64,000 bases of DNA from Paulownia fortunei (lineage: Eukaryota; Streptophyta; Magnoliopsida; Lamiales; Paulowniaceae), in assembly GCA_019321725.1 (NCBI GenBank), contig CM033120.1:3012275-3076274 (forward strand). The letters are read 5' to 3'. The position numbers and the translations under genes are program-made. The notes beneath the pieces are model-generated. The model saw only the letters and a list, made by a program, of their open reading frames with translations, was not told where the DNA came from and did no database searches. Positions 25,757 through 39,221 of the stretch are shown piece by piece. Each line of letters opens with the position of its first letter. Positions within the stretch are counted from its first letter, which is position 1.

Positions 25757-26511
25757 AAATTATGAATATATTTTTGAAAAGTGAAAAATTATATTTTTGA
25801 AGAATATTGATAAAAAACCTACACTCAAACACATGTTTGTCGGATAAAAAGTGTCTTGACATGGATTTTGTGGGGAAGTAGCTTACAAGCAATCAGAACT
25901 TATTACCCTCCTCTTTTTTTTATGTCATGAACTTAACTGACAAATATGTCTGCGTATGGGTGTTATGCATGAATTAATAGTTCACAAGTTATCATAACAT
26001 ATTTATGGTTATTTCATACTTTGATCTTATATAGTTCCCTCAAAATAAATTATGACAAACAAAAAACAGAAAATAAAGAGACAGGCTTATCAACTGAAGG
26101 ATGGTGAAGGTCCCACTCCCACACATCATCCACTATTACAGCAAGCAAACAACATACAACCATAATAATTTGGCCCTGACTCAATGGAAAAGAAGAGCAC
26201 CTAATTCCCACAAAAACATATACTACTATTACACACCACTTAGAAACGCACTCTCTCCTTTGGAGAGGGCTACATACTACATTTACCAAACACTTACAAG
26301 GCTTCACACACTACAACAAACTTGGGGGGTGGGGGGGTGGGGATTGGATGCTGCTAAAGATGGGTGAAAAAGAAAAAGTTAGCCATTGGTTTGCAACTTT
26401 TCTTGGCTACTTTTCTTTTGAAATAATACCAACCAACCACACCCTCAACTTTAGGTGTTATGAGATTGAAAAAGAGACTACTTTTGATTGGTATAAACTT
26501 TACTACGAGGA
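25442..26511. other. Intergenic DNA and probable 3' region of the expansin gene
   Basis: AT-rich, with a TA microsatellite around 25724-25752. The last few hundred bases before 26512 should hold the expansin 3' untranslated region. No other gene was seen. Confidence 0.5.
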
Positions 26512-29500
26512 TTAGAAGTTGAGGCGGGAGGTGTAAGTGGCTTTTGGAGTCCAATTCCTGGGAATCACATCCCTTGCAGAGAGGATTTTTTCTGTCGATA
26601 GGGTTGTAAGCTTTACGGAGAATGGCCCTTGAAGAGGTCCAGCGATAATGCACCAATTTGCACCCCATATATGTGTCATCTCTAGCCATTCATTTGAATT
26701 AGCCTGCATAAACAAGAAACAAAGGCCAATTTCAATGAATTTTATCTTAGTTAAGGAAAAAAACAAAAGGGTTCTTGCCTGGAGGAAAATTCTTATATGG
26801 ATTGGGTGTGAAAATAATAAATGATTCGAATTATGCCATATTTGGGATCTACAATGTATTCATATATGGTCGGGATTACGTAATCCTGACCGATTGATAT
26901 TTTCACACCTAATTCATATTTAAAAAAAATTATTGCTTAGATTGTGAAAAGCACCCACATGGTACACTATGCTGAATGGTGGAATGAGGGAGTTTTTATT
27001 TGAAGTATTAGTACTCATAAATGAAGTGGGATTTGTGTATTGTGCACTTAGGATTAAGACATGGCATTAGAGAAGAGAAAGTGGAGGCTTTTCTAGCAAT
27101 GTCTTGGCATAAATGGAAGTGGCAAAACAATTAAGACAGAGATGTCAAACAGAACAAAATTCTTCCTGAAAAAATAAGAAGTAGCTAAATGAATCTCTTT
27201 TCAGGGGAAAGAAACTTATGACTGTCGGGGGCACATGATTTAAAGATCTTAAATTCTTGATTTACACCGAAATATTTGGAATTTTGTATTACATTTTTTC
27301 TGGATTTCATGTGATGATTCTTCTAAAGCAATTGAAGAGGTTCTCTTTTAGATAGTTGTGAAAGTAGGGACTTTTTGCAAGAAAATCCCTCTAGAAAGAG
27401 GAAAAAGCTTCTTTTGACTATGGAAAAATTAATTAACCAAAAGTAATAGTTTTATGGTCCCAATATTGCATCTACTTTAGGACAGGAATAAGCAACAATT
27501 TTCTAATTGGGAACTTAGCGTTGCTTTTGTCGTGTGATTTCTAACTAAAAACACATGAAAAAAGTGTTATGTTGAACAATCTCTTTGGCTCTACTACTAA
27601 CTATTTTTTTTTTTAAATTCTAGTAAATTATATGATGAGTAAAATACTTTTAAAAAAATAAATCCAAATTAATTAAGGGTTTTTGTTTACCTCTCTTATG
27701 TGCATGGATCCCACATCGCCATCTCCATCCTCAAATTCAACTAATAGTGAGAGCCAATAATCAGTTGATCCTTCATTAACATGGAAAGCAATGTTTTTCC
27801 CGGGATACTTGCATGGAGTCCTGCATAATTATAATAAAATTTACTAAAATCTGCAATTAATAACATTTGAATCTCATAAATTAAAGATTTGAAAAAGTAG
27901 ATATTAACCACATAACAGTCTACTTTGTAAGATAAATTTTATGTTAAGGTCGAATTAATGTTGTCACTTATTATTTATTCAAACCGTCTAAAATTTGTAC
28001 AAATTCAATATAAGAGATGCTAAAAACAAATCCAAAAAAATTAAAAAAGGGAAATGTATTGAATATATATATATGTATATACAGAAAACTATATAAAATG
28101 CCTTAATTATAGTCCATAATTTGTCTCCTAATATATGGCCACAGAATATTGTCTGAATTGTTTGGAATATCTTAAGCTCAATTGGTCAGTCCAGAGATGC
28201 CGTAAAATTTTGACCAAAAAAGGTGCAAACATGTGTGCATGTTTTCTCATGAGTGTGATCTCTGCGTCAGACATGGCATTTCAACCAAAAAATAAATAAA
28301 TACAGATTAATTAATAAATAAATAAATAAATAATTACAGTGTTTCAGCAGTTATAGTGATGATAGATGTAAGAATATATTCGCAGAAAATTTACCCTATC
28401 AAAAGTAAATAATATATGATGGTACTATCATTTATGATATGTGGGTCACTGGTAAGAAATGAGTTATGACTACTAATAATTACTATCAAAGTACTATTTG
28501 GGTCCCAAAACTGTGAACATTCACTACAGTCAACTTTACTTATACTGTAAATATAATATGAACTGTTTAACTATTTCTTTTATATATATATATATATATG
28601 TATATAAATAATACATTGCCTTACTTTTTGTTGTTTTTATTTTTATTTTTACAAGTTACAAACTCAGATTATTTTTTTAAAATAATTTTTTTTTTCAAAA
28701 ATATGTTTTAACTTATTACAAAGTATTAATATAACACTATTTACTATCAGCCACTGTTTTAAGGATAATAATGCAATAATATACAAACATATCGTGATTT
28801 CATTTAAATTTTTGTGGATCAAATTAGACATGATTTAAAAGATTCATAATATCACAATATTAAAAAAGAGAATTATTACAAATTAGTCAAAATACTAATT
28901 ATACAGTGGCCAACTAAGATTATACAATTTTCATGATTTACTTGGGGAAATTGCAGCAGAATGTCATTTTCAAAGAAAACAAATGTTAGTTAACAGTTAA
29001 GCATACCCTTGAAAGAAAGTAATCAAATCCAACAATAATTAATTAATTAGCTAAGCTCTAATCACAAAATGACAAAACAGAACAAGACCGTTAAAAAAAA
29101 ACACTGAATCAAGAAATGCAATATACTACCACACACATTAGACTGCAAGTAAACACACACATTACCTCCGGAAGATGACCGGAATTTCCCCACGGTTGCG
29201 CAGCTGCCCTCCGCCTCCGGAAACAGCCATTCGGCCGAAGGCGGCGCCGCTGAGGTCGAAATGCGTGCGCCCATTCGAGCAGTATCCACCGGGGCACTCG
29301 TCGGTTATAATGACAGTCACTGCCCTCCTCGAACATATCGAATGGTCCAAGCACTTGACTTTGTAGCACGCGCCGCAGCCTTCGCCGCCCTTAAACAGCA
29401 CCGGGCTCACCGCCCCAACTCGAGCCCTGAACGGCTTCACATCCACCAGTGACCCGTACCCACACGCGCCTCCGTCACTGCCGTCGCCTTCTGGGCTGCC

Positions 29501-29605
29501 GTACCACGTGGCGGTGGCTGGACGCCAATGTAGGTCTGCCACAACGGAAGCGGCGGCAGAGCCCACTAGCATGCCAAAAATAAAAATATAGCAGAGACAC
29601 TCCAT
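26512..29605 (-). CDS. Beta-expansin (EXPB1/EXPB3 type), 3 exons
   Basis: Exons (minus) 29605-29166, 27820-27691 and 26703-26512 join in phase to give 253 residues. The start is the first ATG after an in-frame TGA; a GTG at 29638 in the same frame is not a plausible plant start. Residues 1-24 form a signal peptide (MECLCYIFIFGMLVGSAAAS). Domain 1 (about 30-145) shows ATWYGSPEGDGSDGGACGYG, the paired cysteines of GCGACYKVKC, TDECPGGYC and the HFD triad (115-117). Exons 2 and 3 encode the group-1 grass-pollen-like carbohydrate-binding domain (about 155-245), including KNIAFHVNEGSTDYWLSLL and WGANWCI, and end in YTSRLNF. Beta-expansins are secreted and loosen cell walls without hydrolysis. This looks like the dicot vegetative EXPB1/EXPB3 clade, and nothing is broken. 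Introns are 1345 bp and 987 bp. Expansin nomenclature cannot be settled without a tree. Confidence 0.95.
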
Positions 29606-29840
29606 AATGTGAGTGAAATGTGGAGTCGCCAGCGCCACCTCTGAACAACCTCTTCACGGCGGCGCGTGGAAATCGAGGTAAAAAACTTGGTCTGCCGACA
29701 GTTTTTTTTAACTAGCACTGTTGAAACACAGTGCAGTTGGACACTGAGAACTGTACTAAGAAAAAAAATTAAACTCTGATATAGTTTGTTTGATATGATG
29801 ATATATGAAGTATATATGTGTGTATATATATATATAAGGT
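29606..29840 (-). promoter_or_regulatory. Expansin 5' leader with candidate TATA box
   Basis: On the minus strand a TATATATATATAC stretch lies at about 29820-29836, about 220 bases before the ATG, in a plausible place for a TATA box plus leader. The assignment rests only on position and composition. Confidence 0.35.
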
Positions 29841-32216
29841 TGCAAGAGAGTCGATCTATGATTCTATGCAACAGAATTGAAGTCCAATTTTGTATGTCCA
29901 TGTGGCCCATTGAGATTTCTTTTATTCACGATGGTGCCACACCTTTTTGAGTGGGGCCCAACGACAGTTAAGGCGTTAAATCCGCAGGACAGTATCCACG
30001 TTTCCGATTGTAAGTGTGGATGCCTCAAGGGCAGTTTGGTCATTAAAGAAAAGATTATCTTTCCACATTCTACCGTTAGTGTTTTTGTTTTGTTTCTTAT
30101 TTTATTGGATGTTGGAGACATGTGAAGAAAGTTTGTTTGAGGGGGGACCAAATAGTGAAGTAAGTCGCATTCTAATGTGGACGCGTTTGTTGTATAGTTT
30201 GTTTGTTAGAGGAAAAATTGAGTTTTAGGAGAGTTTATATTTTATTCAATAGCATTTTCTCAATCATGAGATCATTACTCTTAGGTATAATTACCGCTAA
30301 TCATTTTCTTAATTATAACGTACAAGTGTGAGGTAAATAGTAAAAATTCTTTTAACGGTATAAATTCAAGAATCTAAATATAGAAAAATCTTAAAGGTAA
30401 GTATTTCATGTCTTTTTATTAAAATATTATTAATACATATGAAATGTATAAAATGACTTCATCAATGTATAATTGACGTAGTATTTCAACACAGTTGGAT
30501 CGAAAAATTATTAGTTTGGTCTAATTAGCTACTAAAAATAAAAAATAAGGTTGAACAGGTCAAAAGTGATCAAAATGATCAAAAAACCAGACAAGAATCG
30601 GTTTTGATATTTTTTGTATTTTTTTTAAGAAAATTTAAACTTGGTATTTGATTATATATATATATATATGATTATTTAGATTTTGAACTTTGTTAGATAT
30701 ATTTTTTAATTGATTATTTATCTATTTTTATTAAAATTTAATGTATAATAATTAATTTATATCAAAATTGTAAAAATAATTCATCAAAGATACAAGACAA
30801 ATTAGCTTGCTAATTAGATTAGTCATTTAAATGTGGGTAGATGGTGAATCAACTTTTTACAAGAATATTATGGTAAGTATGCAAAATTAAAATAACAAAT
30901 ATTGCATCATAGAGTGCAAATTTCCTGATCTTTTTAATTTTGCATCTTCATTAAGAGGAGACTACTACAATAATTTAAATAATTTCAAAAAATAATTAAT
31001 AAATCAAGCTAGCTTCCATGAAAATTCCCTAATAATCATTTCTTCCTTTCTCTTAAGGAACGGTTCAATTAAAGATCTATTCACCATATAGAAAAAATAA
31101 AAATAAATAAAAATGGAAGGGATAATCGAAGAAATAAAATCGAATAATCTACACAAATAATTTGAATAAAGAAAAACAAAAAAACTGGATTTCATAAACT
31201 ATTAACCTCAAATCTTACTCTGGCCTTTTGCATGTGTATATATATTGCTCCTTTGACTTAGGTTTTTATTACATAAAAATTTAAATAAAACAGCACATGT
31301 ATTGACCTTTTTGAAGATTGCATGAGCTTTGGGTTCATGTGTTAGCCAACTCTTAACACATTGAATTCCACAATGTTGCACTGTTATTAGATTGCACAAC
31401 TAATATTAGCTGAATTTTAAAACCCTAATACATTATTTTATTAATATTCACCAATCCATTATTTGTAAATCATGATCATATTCCCCCCCCCCCCCCCCCT
31501 TTTTTTTGCAACATAATAAAGAGTGCACGTTTTCGCTCGCACGATCAATGAATTGCTTAATGGTACCAATTGCATAATCCCCAAGAGATATTAAGAGGGT
31601 ATATTCGGTAATACAAATTATAAGTTCAAATAATCTTCATGAGATGGGTCGATTTTTTCCTATTAAATTAATTTTATGTAGGATTTACAGGTTTTTTTGA
31701 ATTCAATAAGCAATCTATAAGCCCAAAAAATTCCAGATAAATTTATGTCAATACATCTATATACATATAGATCCATTCCCAACGGAAGCGACCATGTCAA
31801 ATGGATGAGATCATCTAATAGGTTGACCTTGATCTCATGCTTCACTGGAATTATGTCAAGCATTCACAAGATCCTTATACATGATTGGAATGGTTCCTAA
31901 CTGTAATCCTCTTGTACTTAAGTCAACTTGATTCTAATAGTTATACGTGGTCAAAATAATAAATTAATAAAAAATTATTTCGTACCATGTAATTGTATGT
32001 ATGAGAAGTATTTATAGCTATTCATTTGTTCATGTAGAATTCATATGACGTACCATCCAAAGCATATCCTACAGCTAGTAATCTAGGACGAAGACTCGAC
32101 TAGAGCTCCAATTGGGCAAGATCCACGTAAAAAAATACAGATGTTAACATGTTTGGTAATTTCTTTTAAGTAGTAGGGTCATTTAAGTTTTTTTGACTTA
32201 TCTATGAGCTCTCATC

Positions 32217-32255
<39 letters not shown>

Positions 32256-33184
32256 TTATTTATTTATTTATATATATAGTTCAAAAAAGGGGGCAAATCT
32301 TATAATTCACTTTTAACAACCGTAATAAAACATATTTGTGAGCAAATTATAAGAAAGATTGGCTAAGGAATAGAAATTGGCATGTCATGCCCTAACTGGA
32401 TTACAAAAATGTAGATGAAAGATTGTCCACCCAAAAAGAGAAAAATAATAAGTCTTAACTTAGACTTAAATAATATGGAAGTCTTGATCATATATCACTC
32501 AAAAACTGACCTAAATTGCCTCATCCATAATCTCCTTTATGTTTGAGTTTGGTCCTCAGAACATTGATTGTTTGTGGCCCATATAATTAACTATGGACCT
32601 TATCCATCAAGTGAAAGTGGACCATTCCATGAACAAAATGGAACATGACCTAATTAATTAGCTCCTTGGTTTTTAGTGACTTCATGTGATCTCATACCTA
32701 ATATTCAATTTCCCACAATAACCAAAAATAAATAAATAAATAAATAAATAAAAATCTCTAAAGTTGTGCAACAACTCTAATTATGAGTATTGTTATCTTG
32801 CAGAAGGGATGTTTTTTTTTTTTTTTTTTTTGATATGATAGAACTATTTGTCATAAATTTGTTGACAAGATTCTACACTATGCTATGCTTAGAATGAACA
32901 TAATGTGCCCTTAACCTAGTTCGGACGATAATTTCAACCATAATACTCTAAACAACATTGGGAGTAAAGTGGATTGTGTTGGTTTCACATCATGGGCCAT
33001 TGTCTTGGACAAATTAATTCGGTTTTTGTTCAAATTGAATTTACTAATACGTTACCTTCTAATCAATTATGTCTTGGATGTCTAATGATGTTGAAAATGT
33101 GAAGAATTTGTTATACTCTTTCCCTCAAAAGTAGGGTTTTAGAAATATGGGTGTCACATCATTGATTTAAATGAAACGATAATT

Positions 33185-33221
<37 letters not shown>

Positions 33222-33780
33222 AGAAATATAATTTTATAGTAGAACATCCCCCAAAAAAACAAAAGAAAATGATTAAATTATATGGATAGAGAGATTATAA
33301 AATAACACTGGGTATTAATTTTCGTTTTGTTTCATCTATCTGTCCCATATGGAAGTCAGTAATGAAAAGCCAATCTCTACAAAGTACAAACACACTGAAG
33401 CTAGGTCCGGCTGTAACTTTACTTCCAACCATTATCCATTCACCTGGTTGCACCACGTTGCTTTATTCATTTTTAGCTTTTGTAATTATTTGGATTTTTA
33501 AGAGTTGGTTTAGTAGTAAAAGAGTTCAATCATGGATTCCAAGTAACTGAATGTTCAGAGCCCAAAGTCCTCAAATAGTCCCCTACCATTTAAAAATGAA
33601 AGGATTGAAAATTAATGATTTCATAGTTTTTGTTTTTTGTCAGCTAGATCGAACAAATAGACTGTTGCCACTTGTTCGCCTTAATTGAGATGCCTACACA
33701 TAGATGTCATGGTAATGCGCACCATACTCTCAGCAGAGAAAATCAGGAAAATAATACTATTGATTTTCCTTACAAAGTTT
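29841..33780. other. Intergenic DNA
   Basis: Contains repeat family 1 copy 3 (30500-30770), a 17-C run at 31483-31499 and TA tracts at about 32221-32250 and 33190-33220. No gene was recognised. Confidence 0.5.
30500..30770. repeat. Dispersed repeat family 1, copy 3 (shorter)
   Basis: It shares ggtctaattag, gatcaaaatgatcaaa, aaacttggtatttgatta, gattatttagattttgaact and aatgtataataattaattta with the copies at 11815 and 19065. It lacks the far end, so it is truncated or more diverged. Confidence 0.5.
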
Positions 33781-33837
33781 GCACCAGTTATGATATAGTA
33801 GAACTTATTTAATTTTTCTTATAAAGTTTGCACTAGT

Positions 33838-34235
33838 CATGTGATGGCCATGAGCCCAAAAATGGTGTGAGGCTAAGTTTAAGATTTATGAGTTGAAACA
33901 TAGACAATACACAGTATGCCAAGTTCATACGAACCGTAAGTTAATGTACAAAGTTGGACTGTAATGCTCCTATTAAGCCCAGTTAAACTTAAAGGTCCAA
34001 TCCCATAAGATCATCATATTTGTATTATAAATACCTAAAATCTTTATTATTAAAAGATATACAATTATTTACGCACTTGGATGTTTTCAAGATTTCTAAC
34101 TTACATTTATTTATTGTAGAACTGACTTGAGCGTTAGAGGATATTCACTAAGTCAACATCCGACACCCCTAACGACTTTTTGACGCACACAATAACTCAG
34201 TCAATCTCTCATTTGATTCTATTTTCAATTGATAC
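33838..34235 (+). mobile_element. Possible solo LTR
   Basis: A stretch with a TATA-like tataaatacc (34026-34035) is followed about 100 bases later by actgacttgagcgttagagg (34121-34140) and ccgacacccctaacgac (34160-34176). That combination is seen in the R/U5 part of many plant LTR retrotransposons. It may begin at tgtgatggccatgagccc and end near ttttcaattgata. The flanks (33770-33835 and 34236-34340) resemble the two halves of an uninterrupted sequence at 35890-36060, which would fit insertion into an older repeat. Exact ends and a target duplication could not be fixed. Confidence 0.4.
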
Positions 34236-34340
34236 GGAGTGATTTCTTCTATATGATTATTTTATCTATACGATGTAGGCGACCATTGTAATTCATAATT
34301 AAGATAAAAATAAACGAGTTGTAGTATTTTTACAACTCTT

Positions 34341-37300
34341 TTTCTTTTTCTTTTTTTACTTTTGCCTTTGGTTTTAGGGAACATTATAAAGATTATCTCT
34401 AATGTTTGATCTAATTACATACGACCTTACCTAAATTTCAAAATTATAAACACCATGTAGTGACTAACAAAAATCTAGTCAAACTAACTGAATTGACGAA
34501 AAATCAAAAATACCATCGCAATGTTTTTTAAAAAGCTATTTTTTTTAAAAAAAAGTGAAAAGACAACTTTGCCCCCAAATCAAAATAAAGGATAAAGTAC
34601 AAAAACTACCCCTAATACTTAGCCTAATTATACAAAAACTTAGTTATTTTTTAAAATTACATATGCCCACTTGATGTTTATCTTTATTGTACAAATACTC
34701 TTTTAGTAGGTATAGTTTGTAAAATAGAAACAAATATCAATGGGGTATTTGTAATTTATAAATTTAAATAATTTTTTTTTTTATAAATAACTCAAATTTC
34801 AAGAGTGATTTTTGTAATTCACCCCAAAATAAATATCAACCGTCTGGCAAGAAATGAGGAAGGAATTGTGTTAGTGAGTGGAGGGGGGGACATAGGGGTT
34901 TTGCAAAAAGAGGGGGATGTGATGAAGAAGATGAAAAATAACTTTTTTATTTTTTTATTTTCTACTTTTTTAATATTTTGTATGTTTTATTATTTTTAAA
35001 AATAATTTATAAATATTATTTAATTTTTTAATTAATTATCAAAATTATATTTTTTTAATTTTTAATTTTTAATTTTTTTTGTGTGTATATATATATTAAT
35101 ATTTTGAATGTAAATATATATTATAGTCTTTAAATATAAATTGCATTAATATATAAATTTATGAATGTAAATATATATTTTAGTCTTTAAATATATAATT
35201 ACATTAATATTTAAATTTATCTATTTTATAAAGATAATATGAGCAAACTTTAAGCCTTAAACTTTACTCAAATTATTAATATTTAAACATTAGTGAAGAA
35301 CATAAATTATAAAAATATACTAAAGGAAGTTTTGAACAATAAAATAAATATGCTTGATAAAAAAACAATTATGAAAATATGCAAAAGGAATTAAAATATT
35401 ACTCAATTAGTGATATTTAATTAATATAAAAATTATAACAATTATATTTTTATAAAATATAAAATATTATAAATAATTTCGAGGGTATTTTTGTTTCAAG
35501 CACATTTTGTTAATGCTACTTCAAGAGCAAACTTGGATTTTCACATTAATTTTTTAATAATATTAATAATTTTTGTTACGTCATTTAATGGTAGATACAA
35601 AATGTAAGATGGATGCAAATTTCATTAGTAATTTTTGTAATTTTAAAAATTAATTGAATTTTTTTATAATTAAGTTAATTATGCGGAGTGGTTTTTGTAA
35701 TTCATTATTATTTTATTTTATTTTATTTTTAACTGTCAAATCATGACTTTTATTTTAGGATCTAATGATTTGATGTTCTACTACCACCTGCAGCAGTAAA
35801 ATTGTCAAAAGAAATTTTATTGAATATTCTTGTTTTCTTTCAAGTTAAACATTTCAAATTATATTTGTAAAGAATCCAAAATAAATCATACTAATTTTTT
35901 TAGAAAGTTTGCACCAATGATGGTATTGCGGAATCATTTTATTTTATTTTTTATTGATAGGAGTGATTTTGTCCATCCTAATATTAAGGTTATTTTTCAT
36001 ATATATATATATATATATAGATATAGATATGACCATTATAATTCATAATTAAAAAAAGAATTCAATTTTCTATAACCCTTTTAAGCATATTATCCCCAAA
36101 TAAATATAAATCAAATGAACGAACCACATTATTCCCTTATGCATTTCTTTTCCTCTCATCACATACTTTCTTAGTCCAAATTTAACACACACACACACAC
36201 ACACCCTTTATGAGTGAATAAAGTGTTATAAAGCAGCCCCATGAATTGTTGAAAGCTGAAAGCAACATGGAATCAACTAAGAATTACAAAGAAAACAGGG
36301 GAGGTGTAGTCAAAAGAACAACAAACACGCTTTTAGTGAAGTCAAAATTTTTGCTATAATTATGCTTCACAAGATATTGTTCTTTGGTGTACATTATTTC
36401 TTGTGCATTTCTTTTCATGAGGTACAAATGTGAGTAATAATTATTCGAATTTTTGAAAGATTTAATAAGGTTGAAAAGAAGTATTGTCCTTTATGTATTG
36501 TTGCTCTTACAAGAAACAAAACGAGTTGCGTGTCAAACTTGAGTGTGAATAAGTTATGAATATTATACGATCGAATTTACCAGGAGTGTTTTCTTGAAGG
36601 ATAACACTTTTTTCGTAACTTAAGATGCAAACTTTGAAATATAAAAAAAAAAAAAAAAAATTGGCATAGAGTTGAAGAAAAGTATAAATCTGATATCTCT
36701 GATTTCAGATCCACTCAGCCTAATCACTGCACCAAATAACTATTCTTTGCATACACCACTCCACTCCACACCAATCAACTTTGTCAGAAAATCTTCCATA
36801 TATGTAAAGTAATAATGGCAGATATTGGCATGGGTTGTCACTTTTATTTTCTTTTTTGAAAAGGTTACCTCAGTGTGGGACTGATATAAGTTTGGGCAAA
36901 ATTCAGTTGAACGAAGGAAAATAAATAAATCAAACATATTTTTTTATATTATATATTTATGTGGTTAGTCTGTTCAAATAATATTTATTTTTATAATAGT
37001 TTTTCCACGTTTAATGTTAACATTTTATTTTAATATAAAATCATTAAAGTATATTTAATGGATAGTTCCTTTTAAAAAGTATGAATGAATATGCACTTTA
37101 AAGTATTTTTTTGATTTCGAACAGATCAAGAAAGATGTCATGGAGTTGATTATTTTATGGAAATTCAGTCACTGGGATTAGGTCAGGTTAAAGTTAATGT
37201 TGAAGAAAAATTATACCAAATCATTTAGCAGCCAATTAACCAGTTTTCAAAATATATAATTAATTTAGTCTCGGATATAGTGGATTTAAAGCATATCTTA

Positions 37301-38859
37301 CAACAATTAAGAAAATAAACTAATAAAATTGGCGAAAGATTTAACCATCAAATTCTTAAATTTGTAAAATTTTAGTCCCTAAACTCTCGTTTTATTACTT
37401 AATATCTAACAATTCTCGACCAATTTGCACATTTCCATTCAATATAACACTACATTAAACAAAAGTAGTTTTGATGAGTAGAAGTGAGGCTGAAATGGGT
37501 ATCTTATGTTCTTTTTGGGTCAAAATTTTTCATCTAAAAGCCAATTAGAAGAACAACTTAAAAAAATAAAAAAATTCATAGACTTCATTATATCTATATA
37601 AAAAAGGTCAATTATTTTTTAGCCATTATGATATTAAATAAAAAATACTAGATGTTCAATTAATATTAAATAACCACATGATGTTCTAAAGCACGATATA
37701 AATTTCCAAGTGTTATAGCAATTTATTGATTTATTTAGACATTCTCATATTGTTCTCTAGTTAAAAATCCCTAAAATATGTTTGAAACATACTTTTAATT
37801 TCAAAATGTGTTAATTAATCCATACATATTTATATAGTTTAATTGTTATAAAAATACGTAAATGAAGTCTATGTAATTCTCTTTTCCTTACATGGTCTTT
37901 CAATTAAATTTACTACAAAATTTGGCAAAAAAATAAAACGTAAAATGCTCATTTATCCCGACTCTTACTCACCCAAACACTTATCTTCAATGTAGAATTA
38001 AATTTTAGTGAAAAATGTAATTGATACACATTTTTAAAGTTTAAGAAGAAAAACGGTACACTTAAGAAATTAGGTACCAATCTGAAATTTTTTAGGGATA
38101 AAAAGATTGATTGTCGAATACAAATAATTATCAGAGACGAACAAATCCGCCATTAACCATCACATAAATATCCAATACCACAAGATGAATATACTTGATA
38201 ATGAGAGAAATACATCAAGGAATAACAGAAAACAATGTGTTGTATTTCATGTGTTATGAAGTCACTTTATTGAAGGAGATAGATGAATTCTCAGTATATA
38301 AAAACACTACCCTAACAAAAATTTAAGATTATCTAGTGAACATTAAATCGAATTTCAATCAAAATTAGATTCGACGTAACAGCAAGTGCAGGTAACTTCT
38401 GCTATGTTTTCTTCCACTTACAAAGGCACAATAAAATATCAGAACTCAATCGATTTGAAACAGAAACTTTAGCACTGCCAAACTACCTAAAAGAAACTTC
38501 TCAATCCAAAGTAGGGTTTGACTTTGTTAAGATATCAACATAAGCAGAAAGACAAATGGCATGGAGAAAAATCAATAACAACGAATAATCTGTATCAGCA
38601 GTTTGCTTTGATAATTCAGGGCAGACATGAGAAATTATTCAACTTGCACGGCATATAACATTCCATGCAAATTGAATGACTACGAAACTTAAAAAAAACA
38701 CTACATTACTTGCATAATGTGCTTACCTAGACCACAGGTAAATGGCAATGAACAATATATCTTCAGTTCAATATCTTATACAATAAGACGTAATATTACA
38801 AGTTTATCTAGCATAATTTCAAGTATAAATTATATGAAGCATTTACAATATGCACATAC
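34341..38859. other. Intergenic DNA
   Basis: Very AT-rich, with many T and A runs, a (CA)n tract at 36186-36205 and TA tracts. No gene found. The part at 35890-36060 is the apparent second copy of the sequence that flanks the candidate solo LTR. Confidence 0.45.
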
Positions 38860-39092
38860 TGATGAGAATCAGGTCGACCAATTGAAGCCATGAATATTCC
38901 ATTGACAAACCAAAAATTTGAAGAGCTGATTGTCTGAGATGCAACAACCTCTTTCCTACAGTTCGTCTGCATGTACTTCATTGTCGTCAGAAAGAAATCT
39001 TGTTTACCTGCTTGCCTGGATAGGAAAAGGAACAGAACTTCGTCAAGTACTTGATCCTGATTAACCAATGAATCATCTGCTATCTCAAAGGC
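38860..39092 (-). other. Possible unassigned exon downstream of the tetraspanin exons
   Basis: On the minus strand a pyrimidine-rich acceptor (tttcttttag) precedes an open stretch of 233 nt that ends before a strong donor-like gtatgt. Read in the phase that follows tetraspanin exon 5, it gives AFEIADDSLVNQDQ and onward without a stop. It does not resemble the short C-terminus known for TET19/20 proteins. It may be a 3' untranslated or alternative exon, part of another gene, or chance. Confidence 0.25.
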
Positions 39093-39221
39093 CTAAAAGA
39101 AATTACGCTGAGCCCATCATTTATGCGTTGCAGTGGGTACATTCAAGAAATTCTTGAAACATACTCAAATGAGAAGGGAAAATATTACCTTATCTGTGCA
39201 AACTAACCATCTATAAGATCA

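Noticed and set aside
29606..29638. Longer expansin N-terminus starting at 29638
   Set aside because: The codon there is GTG. The first ATG in this frame after an upstream TGA is at 29605 and gives a normal signal peptide.
31483..31499. C17 run as a functional element
   Set aside because: A lone homopolymer in intergenic DNA. No second C-run makes an i-motif, and the length may be imprecise.
38808..39068. Stand-alone 86-codon gene
   Set aside because: There is no ATG in a good context at its start and the sequence is bounded by splice-like signals. I list it only as a possible exon.
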